NCBI GenBank assembly: GCA_017440565.1 | Contig: JAFSHA010000077.1 | Coordinates: 1-33,393, forward strand | DNA: 33,393 nucleotides | Origin: Eggerthellaceae bacterium | GTDB taxonomy: Bacteria; Actinomycetota; Coriobacteriia; Coriobacteriales; Eggerthellaceae | Reading direction: 5' to 3' | In this document: positions 15,446 to 25,270 of the stretch, one piece after another | Numbering within the stretch: the first letter of the stretch is position 1 | Layout: each line of letters starts with the position of its first letter | Program-made: the position numbers and the translations under genes | Notes under the pieces: generated by a model | The model's database searches: none | What the model was told of the DNA's origin: nothing | The model's input: only the letters and a program-made list of their open reading frames with translations

Positions 15446-15467
15446 TGGTGGAGCATAGGGGGATCGA
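15446..15467 (-). repeat. Duplicated 3' end of tRNA-Ala (att-like remnant)
   Basis: These 22 bases are identical to 15619-15640, the 3' end (CCA, acceptor and part of the T arm) of tRNA-Ala. The 5' part of the tRNA is missing. Downstream of each copy on the minus strand comes a short hairpin beginning GGTCGC followed by T5 (real gene) or T9 (copy). Duplicated tRNA 3' ends are typical of integration sites. Confidence 0.75.
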
Positions 15468-15618
15468 TGCGCTTTCGCTTCGCGAAATCGCGCTTCGTCG
15501 GGCCCTTCGGGCCCTCCTCGTAAAACAGCACATTGAGTGCTGTTTTACCCTCGCGGGGTTCGATCCCCTGCAAGTCGTCCAAAAATGAAAAAGGCCGCCG
15601 TAGCGACCCGTAAATTCA
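15468..15618. other. Hairpin-rich mini-island between tRNA-Ala and its partial copy
   Basis: About 150 bases hold three strong hairpins: TTTCGC-TTC-GCGAAA (15473-15487), GGGCCC-TTC-GGGCCC (15500-15514) and a 12-bp stem GTAAAACAGCAC with its complement (15520-15548). Next on the plus strand comes a T-arm-like piece, CGGGG-TTCGATC-CCCTG, that continues into a CCA-like end (15553-15582). No gene is present. It looks like the remains of tRNA-targeted insertion or deletion. Confidence 0.5.
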
Positions 15619-15694
15619 TGGTGGAGCATAGGGGGATCGAACCCCTGACCTCAGGCTTGCAAAGCCCGCGCTCTCCCAGCTGAGCTAATGCCCC
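15619..15694 (-). tRNA. tRNA-Ala(TGC)
   Basis: Read leftward, a complete 76-nt cloverleaf: acceptor GGGGCAT/ATGCTCC, D arm GCTC-AGCTGGGA-GAGC, anticodon loop TTTGCAA with anticodon TGC, T arm AGGGG-TTCGATC-CCCCT, and an encoded CCA end. It decodes GCA and, with wobble, other Ala codons. Confidence 0.97.
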
Positions 15695-15720
15695 ACTTCT
15701 TGAAAAGCACCTAGATATTA

Positions 15721-15764
15721 ATAAACGCTCCACCGGCTAACTCGGCTCACGGTGGAGCGTTTAT
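15721..15764. terminator. Hairpin between the two tRNA genes
   Basis: ATAAACGCTCCACC and its exact complement form a 14-bp stem with a 16-base loop. The stem contains GGTGGAGC, the same letters as the tRNA-Ala acceptor end. It may terminate or help process the tRNA-Ile transcript; the T-run is weak. Confidence 0.5.
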
Positions 15765-15773
15765 CGCTAAAAA

Positions 15774-15850
<77 letters not shown>

Positions 15851-15921
15851 TTCAAAAAGTGCTTGAATATCTTACACCCAAAGTGTCGTTCTTTGCAAGA
15901 ACTTTTTTCAAAACTTTTGGG

Positions 15922-15930
15922 TGTTACGAT
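15922..15930 (+). promoter_or_regulatory. Extended -10 of the bifunctional nuclease gene
   Basis: TGTTACGAT ends 43 bases before the ATG at 15974. No clear -35 hexamer. Confidence 0.35.
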
Positions 15931-15973
15931 ATTTCCTGCAAAACACCGCGCTTGCGCCAGCACAGGAGCCAAC

Positions 15974-16471
15974 ATGAAGCCTCTCCGCATTCTCACCCTC
16001 GTAGTCACCAACCCCGCGCAACCCGCAGCGCTCATCCTCGAGCCGGTTGAAGAATCCCCCGACGGAATCGCCCGCGTCCTCCCCATCTGGATCGGCCCCA
16101 ACGAAGCCGCGCACCTGGGAATGGCTATGGAAGGCTTACGCGCCAAACGCCCGCTCACGCACGATTTGTTCCTCGACGCCATAACCAACCTCGACGCGCG
16201 AATCGACCACGTGCTCATCAATCGCGTCGAGGGCCATGTCTTCTACTCGAAGCTGGTGCTTAAGCAAGGAGACCGCCTGGTCGAACTCGACGCACGCCCC
16301 ACCGACTCCATCGCGCTTGCCATACGCCAAGGCGCTCCCCTGTTCGCCGACGAGGAAACGCTGCGCGCGGCGTCGTACCCCTACGTCATCAAGCGCGCGA
16401 AAAGCGGCGAAGCGGAACTCGAGGAATTCCGGACCTTCCTTGACGGCATCTCCCCCGAGGATTTCAACTAA
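15974..16471 (+). CDS. Bifunctional nuclease family protein (DUF151)
   Basis: A 165-residue protein of the BFN/DUF151 family. Conserved stretches are LPIWIGPNEAAHLGMAMEGL, RPLTHDLFLDAI, and VELDARPTDSIALAIRQGAPLFADEE, which match the family core almost throughout. Plant members act as nucleases in defence; the bacterial role is not settled. ATG 15974 follows CAGGAG at 6 bases; the longer frame runs back through the tRNA-Ile gene and is rejected. It is followed by two parS sites and a terminator shared with gyrA. Confidence 0.88.
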   Translation: MKPLRILTLVVTNPAQPAALILEPVEESPDGIARVLPIWIGPNEAAHLGMAMEGLRAKRPLTHDLFLDAITNLDARIDHVLINRVEGHVFYSKLVLKQGDRLVELDARPTDSIALAIRQGAPLFADEETLRAASYPYVIKRAKSGEAELEEFRTFLDGISPEDFN

Positions 16472-16500
16472 CCCGAGCCACCCCAAATAGCCATTCGGAA

Positions 16501-16516
16501 TGTTTCACGTGAAACA
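16501..16516. promoter_or_regulatory. parS site 6
   Basis: Perfect parS; symmetry extends to 22 bp (16498-16519). It lies 30 bases after the nuclease gene. Confidence 0.9.
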
Positions 16517-16559
16517 TTCTGCAACAAGATGCCCGTGAAAACGTTGCCACGGTTCCAAG

Positions 16560-16575
16560 TGTTTCACGTGAAACA
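16560..16575. promoter_or_regulatory. parS site 7
   Basis: Perfect parS directly beside the terminator hairpin at 16576, 44 bases from site 6. Confidence 0.9.
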
Positions 16576-16607
16576 AAAGCGGCTGCCGGATTTCCAGCAG
16601 CCGCTTT
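16576..16607. terminator. Bidirectional terminator for the nuclease gene and gyrA
   Basis: An 11-bp perfect stem, AAAGCGGCTGC with GCAGCCGCTTT, and a 10-base loop. A and T ends give short T-runs on both strands. It sits between convergent genes. Confidence 0.85.
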
Positions 16608-16630
16608 CTTCATAGCTATCTCAAGCTTGG

Positions 16631-19180
16631 TTATTCCAGATCATCCAGATCGTCTTCGCCCAGGCTGCCGTTCTCGGATTCCGGCTCCAGAAGCGCCATC
16701 TGGTCGTCGTCGATATCAACGCCCGGCTTGGCCTTGCGGCGCTTGCCGGTGCTCGACACCGCAACAGCCGTCACGCGGTCGGCATCAGCCACGCGCATGA
16801 CCATAACGCCCTGCGTCGAACGACCCAGCTCCGAGATTCCGCTCACCGGGGTGCGCACAACCACACCCTCTTCCGAGATAATCATGATCTCGTCATCGGC
16901 GCCCACGATCTTCATCACCGAAAGCAGACCCTTCTTCTGAGTCATGGTGATGGTGTAGACGCCCTGACCGCCGCGGTGATGCTCGGGATACTCGCTTACC
17001 GGGGTGCGCTTACCGAAGCCCTTCTCGGTGATGACGAACAGGTCGGTGCCCGGGTAGGCAATCTCCATGCCCAGCACATGAGCGTCGGCCGGCACGTTCA
17101 TGCCGCGCACGCCCATGGTGTCGCGACCCATGGGACGCACCTCGTCCTCATCCCACATGATGGCCTTGCCGGCGCTCGACACCATCATGACCTTCTCGCC
17201 CTTAGCCACGCGGCGCACGGCAATGAGTTCGTCGCCGTCCTTCAGGTTGATGGCAATCAGACCGTCGCGGCGCGTGCGGTCGTACAGATCCATGGAGGTC
17301 TTCTTCACCATGCCCTGCTTGGTGGCGAACATGAGGAACTCGTCCTCGGGGAACTCCTTGGTGGCAATGACAGCCGAGATGGTTTCGCCCTTGGCAAGCG
17401 GCAGCAGGTTCACGATGGCCGTGCCGCGCGCATGACGCGACGCCTCGGGAATCTCGTGCACCTTGGTGCGGTACACCTTGCCCGCCGTCGAGAAGAACAG
17501 CATGTAGGAATGCGTGGACGCCACGAACAGGTGCTCGACGAAGTCGCTGTCCTTGAGGTTGACGCCCTGCATGCCCTTGCCGCCGCGCTTCTGTTGACGG
17601 TAGGTGGTGACGGGCAGGCGCTTGATGTAGCCGGCCTTCGTCATGGTGACCACCATGTTCTCGTCGGCAATGAGGTCTTCCACCTCGATGTCCTTCGCCT
17701 CGTGCGTGATGCGGGTCTTGCGCACGGTGCCGAAGCGCTTCTTGATCTCAAGCAGCTCTTCCTTGATGATCTCACGCACCAGGCTCTCGTCGGCCAGCAC
17801 GCGCTTGTAGTACGCAATGCGCTCACGCAGCTCGGCCAGCTCTTCCTCGATCTTGGTGCGCTCGAGGCCGGTCAGGCGGCGAAGGCGCATCTCGAGGATG
17901 GCATCGGTCTGCTTCTTGGAAAGGCCGAAGCGCTCGGAAAGGCGCTTGGCCGCCTCTTTGTCGGTTTCCGACGAACGGATGATGTGAATGACCTCGTCGA
18001 TGTTATCGAGCGCGATGATATAGCCCTCGAGAATATGCGCGCGCTCCTCCGCCTTGGCAAGCTCGTAGCGCGTGCGGCGTACGATGACTTCCTTCTGGTG
18101 CTCGATGTAGTGGAACAGGATTTCCTTGAGCGAAAGAACGCGCGGGACGCCGTTTACCAGTGCGAGCATGTTCACGCCGAAGCCCACCTGCAGCTGCGTG
18201 TGCTTGAACAGCTTGTTCAGCACCACCTGCGGGATAGCGTTGGCCTTGAGATCGATCACGATATCGATGCCGGTACGGTCAGCGGCATCGTGAATGTTGC
18301 TGATCTCGGGCAGCTTCTTGTCGCGCACCAGTTCGCCCAGCTTCTCAAGCAGGCGCTTGCGGTTCACTTGATAGGGAATTTCCTTCACCACGATGGAGGC
18401 GCGGCCGTTCTTCTTCTCTTCGACGGCGCACTTCGCACGCACCGTGAGGTTGCCGTGGCCGGTCTCGTATGCATCAATGATGCCCTTCTTGCCCATAATC
18501 ATGCCGCCAGTGGGGAAATCCGGTCCGGGCAGCACCTTCATGAGCTCCTCGGTGGTTACCTCGGGGTTATCGAGCATAAGGCAGGTGGCGTCGATGGTTT
18601 CACCCAGATTATGCGGCGGGATGTTGGTGGCCATGCCAACCGCGATGCCCGCCGAGCCGTTGACCAAAAGGTTGGGGAAACGAGCGGGCAGAACCTTAGG
18701 CTCCTGCAAGCTCTCGTCATAGTTGGGCTGGAAATCAACCGTTTCCTTGTCAAGGTCGCGCAGAAGCTCCATGGCCGGCTTGTCGAGGCGCGCCTCGGTG
18801 TAGCGCATGGCCGCCGCGCTATCGCCGTCGATGGAACCGAAGTTGCCGTGGCCGTCAATGAGCGGCACGCGCATGGAGAACGGCTGAGCAAGACGCACCA
18901 TGGTGTCGTACACGGCCGCGTCGCCATGCGGATGGTACTTGCCGATAACGTCGCCAACCGTACGCGCCGACTTCATATGGGGCTTGTTAGGCGTATAGCC
19001 GCTTTCGTTCATGGCGTACAGAATGCGGCGGTGCACCGGCTTCAAGCCGTCGCGCACGTCCGGCAGGGCGCGTGCGACGATGACGCTCATCGAGTACTCG
19101 AGGAACGACTGCTGCATCTCCTTGCCAAGCTCGGCGGTTTTGATGGTGGACTCATCCACCTTGAACAGTTCTTCAGACAT
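16631..19180 (-). CDS. gyrA: DNA gyrase subunit A
   Basis: An 849-residue subunit of gyrase that cleaves and rejoins DNA during negative supercoiling. Visible are the N-terminal breakage-reunion domain with [20 protein letters not shown], the active-site Tyr127 in [10 protein letters not shown], the GyrA-box [10 protein letters not shown] near 540, beta-pinwheel repeats, and an acidic tail ([12 protein letters not shown]). The quinolone-determining loop reads [10 protein letters not shown], with Ala88 where E. coli has Ser83, as in mycobacteria. Start ATG 19180 has AAAGGAGG overlapping the gyrB stop region; the 12-base gap shows co-transcription with gyrB. Confidence 0.98.
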   Translation of the reverse strand: MSEELFKVDESTIKTAELGKEMQQSFLEYSMSVIVARALPDVRDGLKPVHRRILYAMNESGYTPNKPHMKSARTVGDVIGKYHPHGDAAVYDTMVRLAQPFSMRVPLIDGHGNFGSIDGDSAAAMRYTEARLDKPAMELLRDLDKETVDFQPNYDESLQEPKVLPARFPNLLVNGSAGIAVGMATNIPPHNLGETIDATCLMLDNPEVTTEELMKVLPGPDFPTGGMIMGKKGIIDAYETGHGNLTVRAKCAVEEKKNGRASIVVKEIPYQVNRKRLLEKLGELVRDKKLPEISNIHDAADRTGIDIVIDLKANAIPQVVLNKLFKHTQLQVGFGVNMLALVNGVPRVLSLKEILFHYIEHQKEVIVRRTRYELAKAEERAHILEGYIIALDNIDEVIHIIRSSETDKEAAKRLSERFGLSKKQTDAILEMRLRRLTGLERTKIEEELAELRERIAYYKRVLADESLVREIIKEELLEIKKRFGTVRKTRITHEAKDIEVEDLIADENMVVTMTKAGYIKRLPVTTYRQQKRGGKGMQGVNLKDSDFVEHLFVASTHSYMLFFSTAGKVYRTKVHEIPEASRHARGTAIVNLLPLAKGETISAVIATKEFPEDEFLMFATKQGMVKKTSMDLYDRTRRDGLIAINLKDGDELIAVRRVAKGEKVMMVSSAGKAIMWDEDEVRPMGRDTMGVRGMNVPADAHVLGMEIAYPGTDLFVITEKGFGKRTPVSEYPEHHRGGQGVYTITMTQKKGLLSVMKIVGADDEIMIISEEGVVVRTPVSGISELGRSTQGVMVMRVADADRVTAVAVSSTGKRRKAKPGVDIDDDQMALLEPESENGSLGEDDLDDLE

Positions 19181-19192
19181 GCTTCCCCTCCT

Positions 19193-21323
<2,131 letters not shown>

Positions 21324-22481
21324 TTAACGGCTTTCGTGAAGCAGGCGAGCCGGTGAACCCATTGTTTCCCCGCAAAGCTCCACTATATCGGCACGTGCAA
21401 GCATGGCAGCATCGAAATACGCGAGGTTCGCGGTGGTCACAAAAGTCTGCACCTCTTCCGATACATAGTCCACAAGCGCTTCCCTACGCGCGCCATCAAG
21501 CTCGCTCATCACGTCATCGAGAAGCAAAACCGGCTTCTGACCAAGCACTTCTTCAATAACCGCCGCCTCGGCCAACTTACATGATAAAACGATGGAGCGC
21601 TGCTGCCCCTGGCTTGCGAAGTGCGTGGCATCCATGCCGTCGACGGCGAAGTGAATCGTGTCAAGATGGGGCCCGACCAAGCAGCGGCGACGCGCCCTTT
21701 CCTCCGCACGTCGCTCTTCAAGGGCGCGTTCTATGGCCACGCGCGCCTCATCGCGGGTAAATTCGTGCGTTTCGGGATGATCGGGATCGAAGTTCGCCCA
21801 AGACGGAACGTAATGGACGGCAAGAGCCTCCCTACCGCCGGCGATGCTTCCGTAATTACTCTCGAAGTGTGGGCGAAGGCGGGCAAACAGCGCGCTGCGA
21901 TAGCAACTCAGTTGGGCGCCGCATGTGATGACCATCTCATCGATGCTCGCTATGAGAAGCGGTGAAGCCTCCTCCTTCAGTAAAGCGTTCTTATGGCGCA
22001 GCACTTTCTCGTAATCGCGCCTGATGGTGTGATAATTTGCGTTTATCTGCGAGCCCAGCGCATCAAGCGCCGCGCGACGGGTGCTCATGGATCCTTTTAC
22101 CAGCTCGAGGTCGTCGGGCGTGAACGTCACCGAGGGAACGAGGCCGCGTAGATCGGCAGGGCGCTTGGGCTTGCCGTTGAGCTCGTATTTCTTCGAATGC
22201 GCGGAAAGGGTCACTTTGAAGTCGAGCGATCGGTTTTCGTCCCCAGCACGCGCCTCAAGGCAAGACGCCGCCGCACCCTTCCGAATCATCTGGTCGATGG
22301 TGGCATGGCGAAACGAGGTATGAGCCGTGATCATCTGAACACCCTCGACGATGTTGCTCTTCCCCACCGCGTTGGGTCCCACGAACACGGTAAGCGCGCC
22401 CAAGCCGCCAAGCTCGAGGCGTTCGTAGCTTCTGAAATCTTTGAATTTTACTCGCTCGATGCGCAACGCCACGGCCTGCAC
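21324..22481 (-). CDS. recF: DNA replication and repair protein RecF
   Basis: A 385-residue SMC-like ATPase that helps load RecA at gaps. Walker A is GPNAVGKSN (Lys41); the family signature is SQGQQRSIVLSCKLAE and Walker B is PVLLLDDVMSELD, each in the expected order. The first residues RIERVKFKDFRSYERLEL are typical RecF. The start is uncertain: GTG 22481 and GTG 22472 are candidates and neither has a strong ribosome-binding site. Translation is probably coupled to dnaN, whose stop is 21 bases upstream in the same frame. Confidence 0.95.
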   Translation of the reverse strand: MQAVALRIERVKFKDFRSYERLELGGLGALTVFVGPNAVGKSNIVEGVQMITAHTSFRHATIDQMIRKGAAASCLEARAGDENRSLDFKVTLSAHSKKYELNGKPKRPADLRGLVPSVTFTPDDLELVKGSMSTRRAALDALGSQINANYHTIRRDYEKVLRHKNALLKEEASPLLIASIDEMVITCGAQLSCYRSALFARLRPHFESNYGSIAGGREALAVHYVPSWANFDPDHPETHEFTRDEARVAIERALEERRAEERARRRCLVGPHLDTIHFAVDGMDATHFASQGQQRSIVLSCKLAEAAVIEEVLGQKPVLLLDDVMSELDGARREALVDYVSEEVQTFVTTANLAYFDAAMLARADIVELCGETMGSPARLLHESR

Positions 22482-22502
22482 CGCCCTGCTCGAACCGAGG
22501 GT

Positions 22503-23614
22503 TTAGGAGATGCGCACCGGCATGACCAGGTACAGGTACTCGTCATCGCGCCCGCCCTCGCGCACGGCGCGGAAGATGCCCGGCTTAAGCGACGACTGCA
22601 CCTCGAGGTAAACGCTGTCGCTACCGGCGGCGGCCAGGCCGTCGAGGACGTAAGCGTAGTTGAACGCTATCTCGACATCTTCGCCCTCAATGTCGCACGT
22701 GATGGTTTCCTGAGCCGATCCCACGTCGTGCGAAGCCGCCGAGATCTGCACGGTCTGAGACGCCACGTTGAGGTCAAGACGCACGGGAGAGGTAGACGAG
22801 CCCAGCAGCGAGGCGCGCTTGACGCCGGCAACCAGACGGTCGAGGTCGATGGTGGCGCGCGTCACGTAGCTGTCGGGAAGCAGCTGCTTGTAGTTGGGGA
22901 AGTTACCCTCGATGCGGCGGTTGATGAAGGTGGTGTCTTCGCACCTCACCACGATCTGGTTTTCAGCCAACGCAATGGAAACGGGCGCCTCCGTCTTCGG
23001 AAGCGACGCGATCTCGGAGAGGAAGGTGCCGGCGATGACGGCCGTGAACCCCTCGGCGGGCGTGTTGGGCAGAGGCGTTTCAGAGATGGCGAGACGGTAG
23101 GAGTCGGTGGCCACCATGCGAAGGAGGCCAGATTCGTACGTGATGAGCACACCGGTAAGGATAGCGCGGCTCTCGTCCTTGGAAACAACGCGCGAGACGC
23201 GCTTGACCATCGAGGAGAACTTAGCGAAGGGAATCTCGATTTGCTGATGAGTGCTCACTTCGGGGAATCCCGGGAAATCCTCATGGTTGAGCGCCTTGAT
23301 GGAGAAAGACGAGGCGTCGCAGGTTATGAAGGCCTGTTCGTCCTCGGCGCGCACGTGCACGGCGGCGTCGGGAAGGTTTTTCACGATCTCGGAGAACAAC
23401 TTTCCCGGAAGCACCGCCCTGCCGGCTTCCTCAACAAGAGCCGGCGCCGAGTACTGGATGGAAAGCTCGAGGTCGGTGGTGTGAAGCGTGATCTTGTCTC
23501 CGGCCGCTTCAACGAGAATGCCCGAGAGAACGGGAAGAGTCGACCTCGTGGAAACGCCCTTGAGCACGATGGATATGGCGTTTGCAGCTCGGTGCGGTTA
23601 ATGCTGAACTTCAA
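22503..23614 (-). CDS. dnaN: DNA polymerase III sliding clamp (beta), with an apparent frameshift near the start
   Basis: The clamp of the replicative polymerase. The main frame (22503-23567) gives 354 residues starting mid-strand at LKGVSTRSTLPVLSGILVEA, through TDSYRLAISE, to the C-terminal YLYLVMPVRIS. A normal clamp begins about 16 residues earlier. Just upstream, in another frame, TTG 23614 with AAAGGGA before it encodes MKFSINRTELQ, a classic DnaN N-terminus. The two join if one A is added to the AAA at 23581-23583, giving 370 residues. So the gene either carries a real one-base deletion or the sequence has a homopolymer error. It is the first gene of a dnaN-recF unit, divergent from dnaA. 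Confidence 0.93.
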
Positions 23615-23658
23615 CTTCTTCCCTTTCGCCTATGGCCTTCCGTTTATTCACGCAAGCC

Positions 23659-23664
23659 ATTATA
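23659..23664 (-). promoter_or_regulatory. dnaN: -10 element of dnaN
   Basis: TATAAT on the minus strand, 44 bases before the TTG start at 23614. No good -35 hexamer seen. Confidence 0.45.
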
Positions 23665-23751
23665 ACGCGTGCATTGGGGACTTATTCGGCATTGGAGAAG
23701 CAGTTTTCCCATACGGCGAGAGATGTTTTCCCCACTATTCTTCATTGATGT

Positions 23752-23769
23752 TGTGGAAAATGTGGAAAA
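23752..23769 (-). promoter_or_regulatory. Two abutting DnaA boxes
   Basis: Two copies of TTTTCCACA end to end on the minus strand, matching the TTWTNCACA consensus. Confidence 0.65.
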
Positions 23770-24069
23770 CTCGCCCATTATCCGCACAGAAACACCCCCA
23801 ACCTGCATAAACGTGATTTCAGAACGTGCATTACCTTTATCCACTTTAGTATAGTAAAGTACGGTTTTTGACTGATACTACTCCTAAAAAACCGCTCTGA
23901 ACTGCGTTTTTATTATTTTCGACCGTAAAGCGAACAAAAGGGCGCTTTTTATGATTGTTGAATCGCGAAACTTGTCTCGTGATTCAAAAGCCAGCGAAAT
24001 TCATCTGGGAAAACTCAATTTGGGTGAAAGTCAAGGTTTTTTCTCAATACTTTTTAACAGCTTTCAGAG

Positions 24070-24112
24070 TTATTCACAGAATTTCTCTTCTTTGTATTCA
24101 ATGTTTTCCACA
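24070..24112 (+). promoter_or_regulatory. Two DnaA boxes 25 bases apart
   Basis: TTATTCACA (24070-24078) and TTTTCCACA (24104-24112), both on the plus strand, opposite in orientation to the pair at 23752. Confidence 0.6.
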
Positions 24113-24306
24113 TTTTATGAATAGAAAGTTGATAACTTTGAAAACACCTGATAAATAGCCCTTTCACTTTCATTTAGTCTTGAATTTGTATTTTTCCATC
24201 TCATAAAAGCGCAGGTGGGTAGATTTTGAAGGCCCAATAAAGCTACAATAGCTCTGAATTCTTTTGAATATCGCTGAATGAAACGAAACACAAACGGACC
24301 AGACCA

Positions 24307-25149
24307 TTGAATTATTCAAGCGAACAAAACACACCCGTCGGGATTTCCCCTGATGAACCCGCCACCACGTATGATTATTCATACGTGAATACCACAGCGC
24401 GCATCGCCCTGTACGACAACCTGCGCAGCGCACCGCGCATCATAGAGATTCAGCCCGCCGAAACATCCCAGTACATAGAAAACCTCGCCTCGCGCATTTA
24501 CGAGCAGGCGAAGATGGCGGGGGGAGAAGTTCCTTACACGGTCATCCGAGAGGTTTCCGAGAATTTCATCCACGCGCGCTTCAAGGAGATCATCGTATCC
24601 ATTCTCGACGGCGGCAACACCATTCGTTTCGCCGATCAGGGGCCTGGCATCCACAACAAGGAGAAAGCCCAGCTCCCCGGCTTCTCATCGGCTATCGAGC
24701 CGATGAAGCACTACATTCGCGGCGTCGGGTCGGGACTGCCCATTGTTAAGGAGTACCTCGGCTTCTCGAACGGACGCATCACCATAGAGGACAACCTCGG
24801 CGCAGGTTCGGTGGTCACTATCAGCCTGGTCGAAGACCCCGCGGAAAGCACCGCCTTCGACCGCCTTCCCGCCGTCAGCGCGCAGCCGGGAATGGCGCCG
24901 CGCAAGCAAAGGCCGGCAAAACCGCAGGTTGTCATACCGCCGCTCAGCCCGCGCGAGCGCGAGTTCCTCCCCATATTCCTTAGCGAAGGGGCCCTTGGCG
25001 TCACCGAGGTATCGAAGCTCACAAACGTTCCGCAATCAAGCACCTACGTTGCCTTGAAGAAGCTTGAGGAAGCCGGGTTGCTCGAGAAGACGTTCAACCA
25101 GAAGCGCACCCTCACCGAATTCGGCATCGAGGTTGCACGAGCGCTCTGA
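24307..25149 (+). CDS. GHKL-ATPase / winged-helix protein next to oriC
   Basis: A 280-residue soluble protein of unrecognised family. Residues about 50-175 form a HATPase domain of the histidine-kinase/anti-sigma type: N-box REVSENFIHA (Glu85, Asn86), G1 box FADQGPGI (Asp110), G2 box GVGSGLPIVKEYL. There is no phospho-acceptor His domain or sensor. A Pro/Lys linker (195-212) leads to a winged helix, residues 214-280, resembling MarR/IclR type (LSPREREFLPIFL, VTEVSKLTNVPQSSTYVALKKLEEAGLLEK). It is thus an ATP-binding DNA-binding regulator candidate. Start TTG 24307 has no strong ribosome-binding site but no better start exists. dnaA follows 121 bases later on the same strand, so it may control or be co-transcribed with dnaA. 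Confidence 0.8.
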   Translation: MNYSSEQNTPVGISPDEPATTYDYSYVNTTARIALYDNLRSAPRIIEIQPAETSQYIENLASRIYEQAKMAGGEVPYTVIREVSENFIHARFKEIIVSILDGGNTIRFADQGPGIHNKEKAQLPGFSSAIEPMKHYIRGVGSGLPIVKEYLGFSNGRITIEDNLGAGSVVTISLVEDPAESTAFDRLPAVSAQPGMAPRKQRPAKPQVVIPPLSPREREFLPIFLSEGALGVTEVSKLTNVPQSSTYVALKKLEEAGLLEKTFNQKRTLTEFGIEVARAL

Positions 25150-25192
25150 TCAGGATTATTTTCTTCGCGGTATTCAGGTAAAATCATTTGCA

Positions 25193-25246
25193 GCTTAAGC
25201 GGGCAAGCCGCAGTCGCTCGACATCGAGAATCCTGCGGTGCTTAAG
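25193..25246 (+). promoter_or_regulatory. Three-tier hairpin in the dnaA leader
   Basis: CTTAAGC/GCTTAAG, CCGCA/TGCGG and CTCGA/TCGAG stack into one long hairpin ending 24 bases before the dnaA start. A possible -10, TAAAAT (25179-25184), lies just upstream. Role unknown; it could be a leader control element or a weak terminator without T-run. Confidence 0.45.
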
Positions 25247-25270
25247 GCGGCGTGCTGCACGGTTGGAGGC

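Larger units (their letters stand above)
23615..24306. other. Probable chromosomal origin (oriC)
   Basis: This AT-rich 692-base gap lies between dnaN and the dnaA-side genes and contains no supported gene. DnaA-box-like 9-mers: TTTTCCACA at 23752-23760 and 23761-23769 (minus strand, directly abutting), TTATTCACA at 24070-24078 and TTTTCCACA at 24104-24112 (plus), plus one-mismatch boxes TTATCCGCA (23778) and TTATCCACT (23837). Inverted repeats lie at 23843-23860 (ACTTTA/TAAAGT), 23958-23987 (TTGAATC/GATTCAA) and 24125-24139 (AAAGTT/AACTTT). TACAAT at 24244-24249 may be a -10 for the next gene. Function is inferred from position and boxes. Confidence 0.75.

Noticed and set aside
22197-23810. 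A 537-residue plus-strand open frame across recF and dnaN
   Set aside because: Antisense shadow of recF and dnaN, with no family resemblance or start signal.
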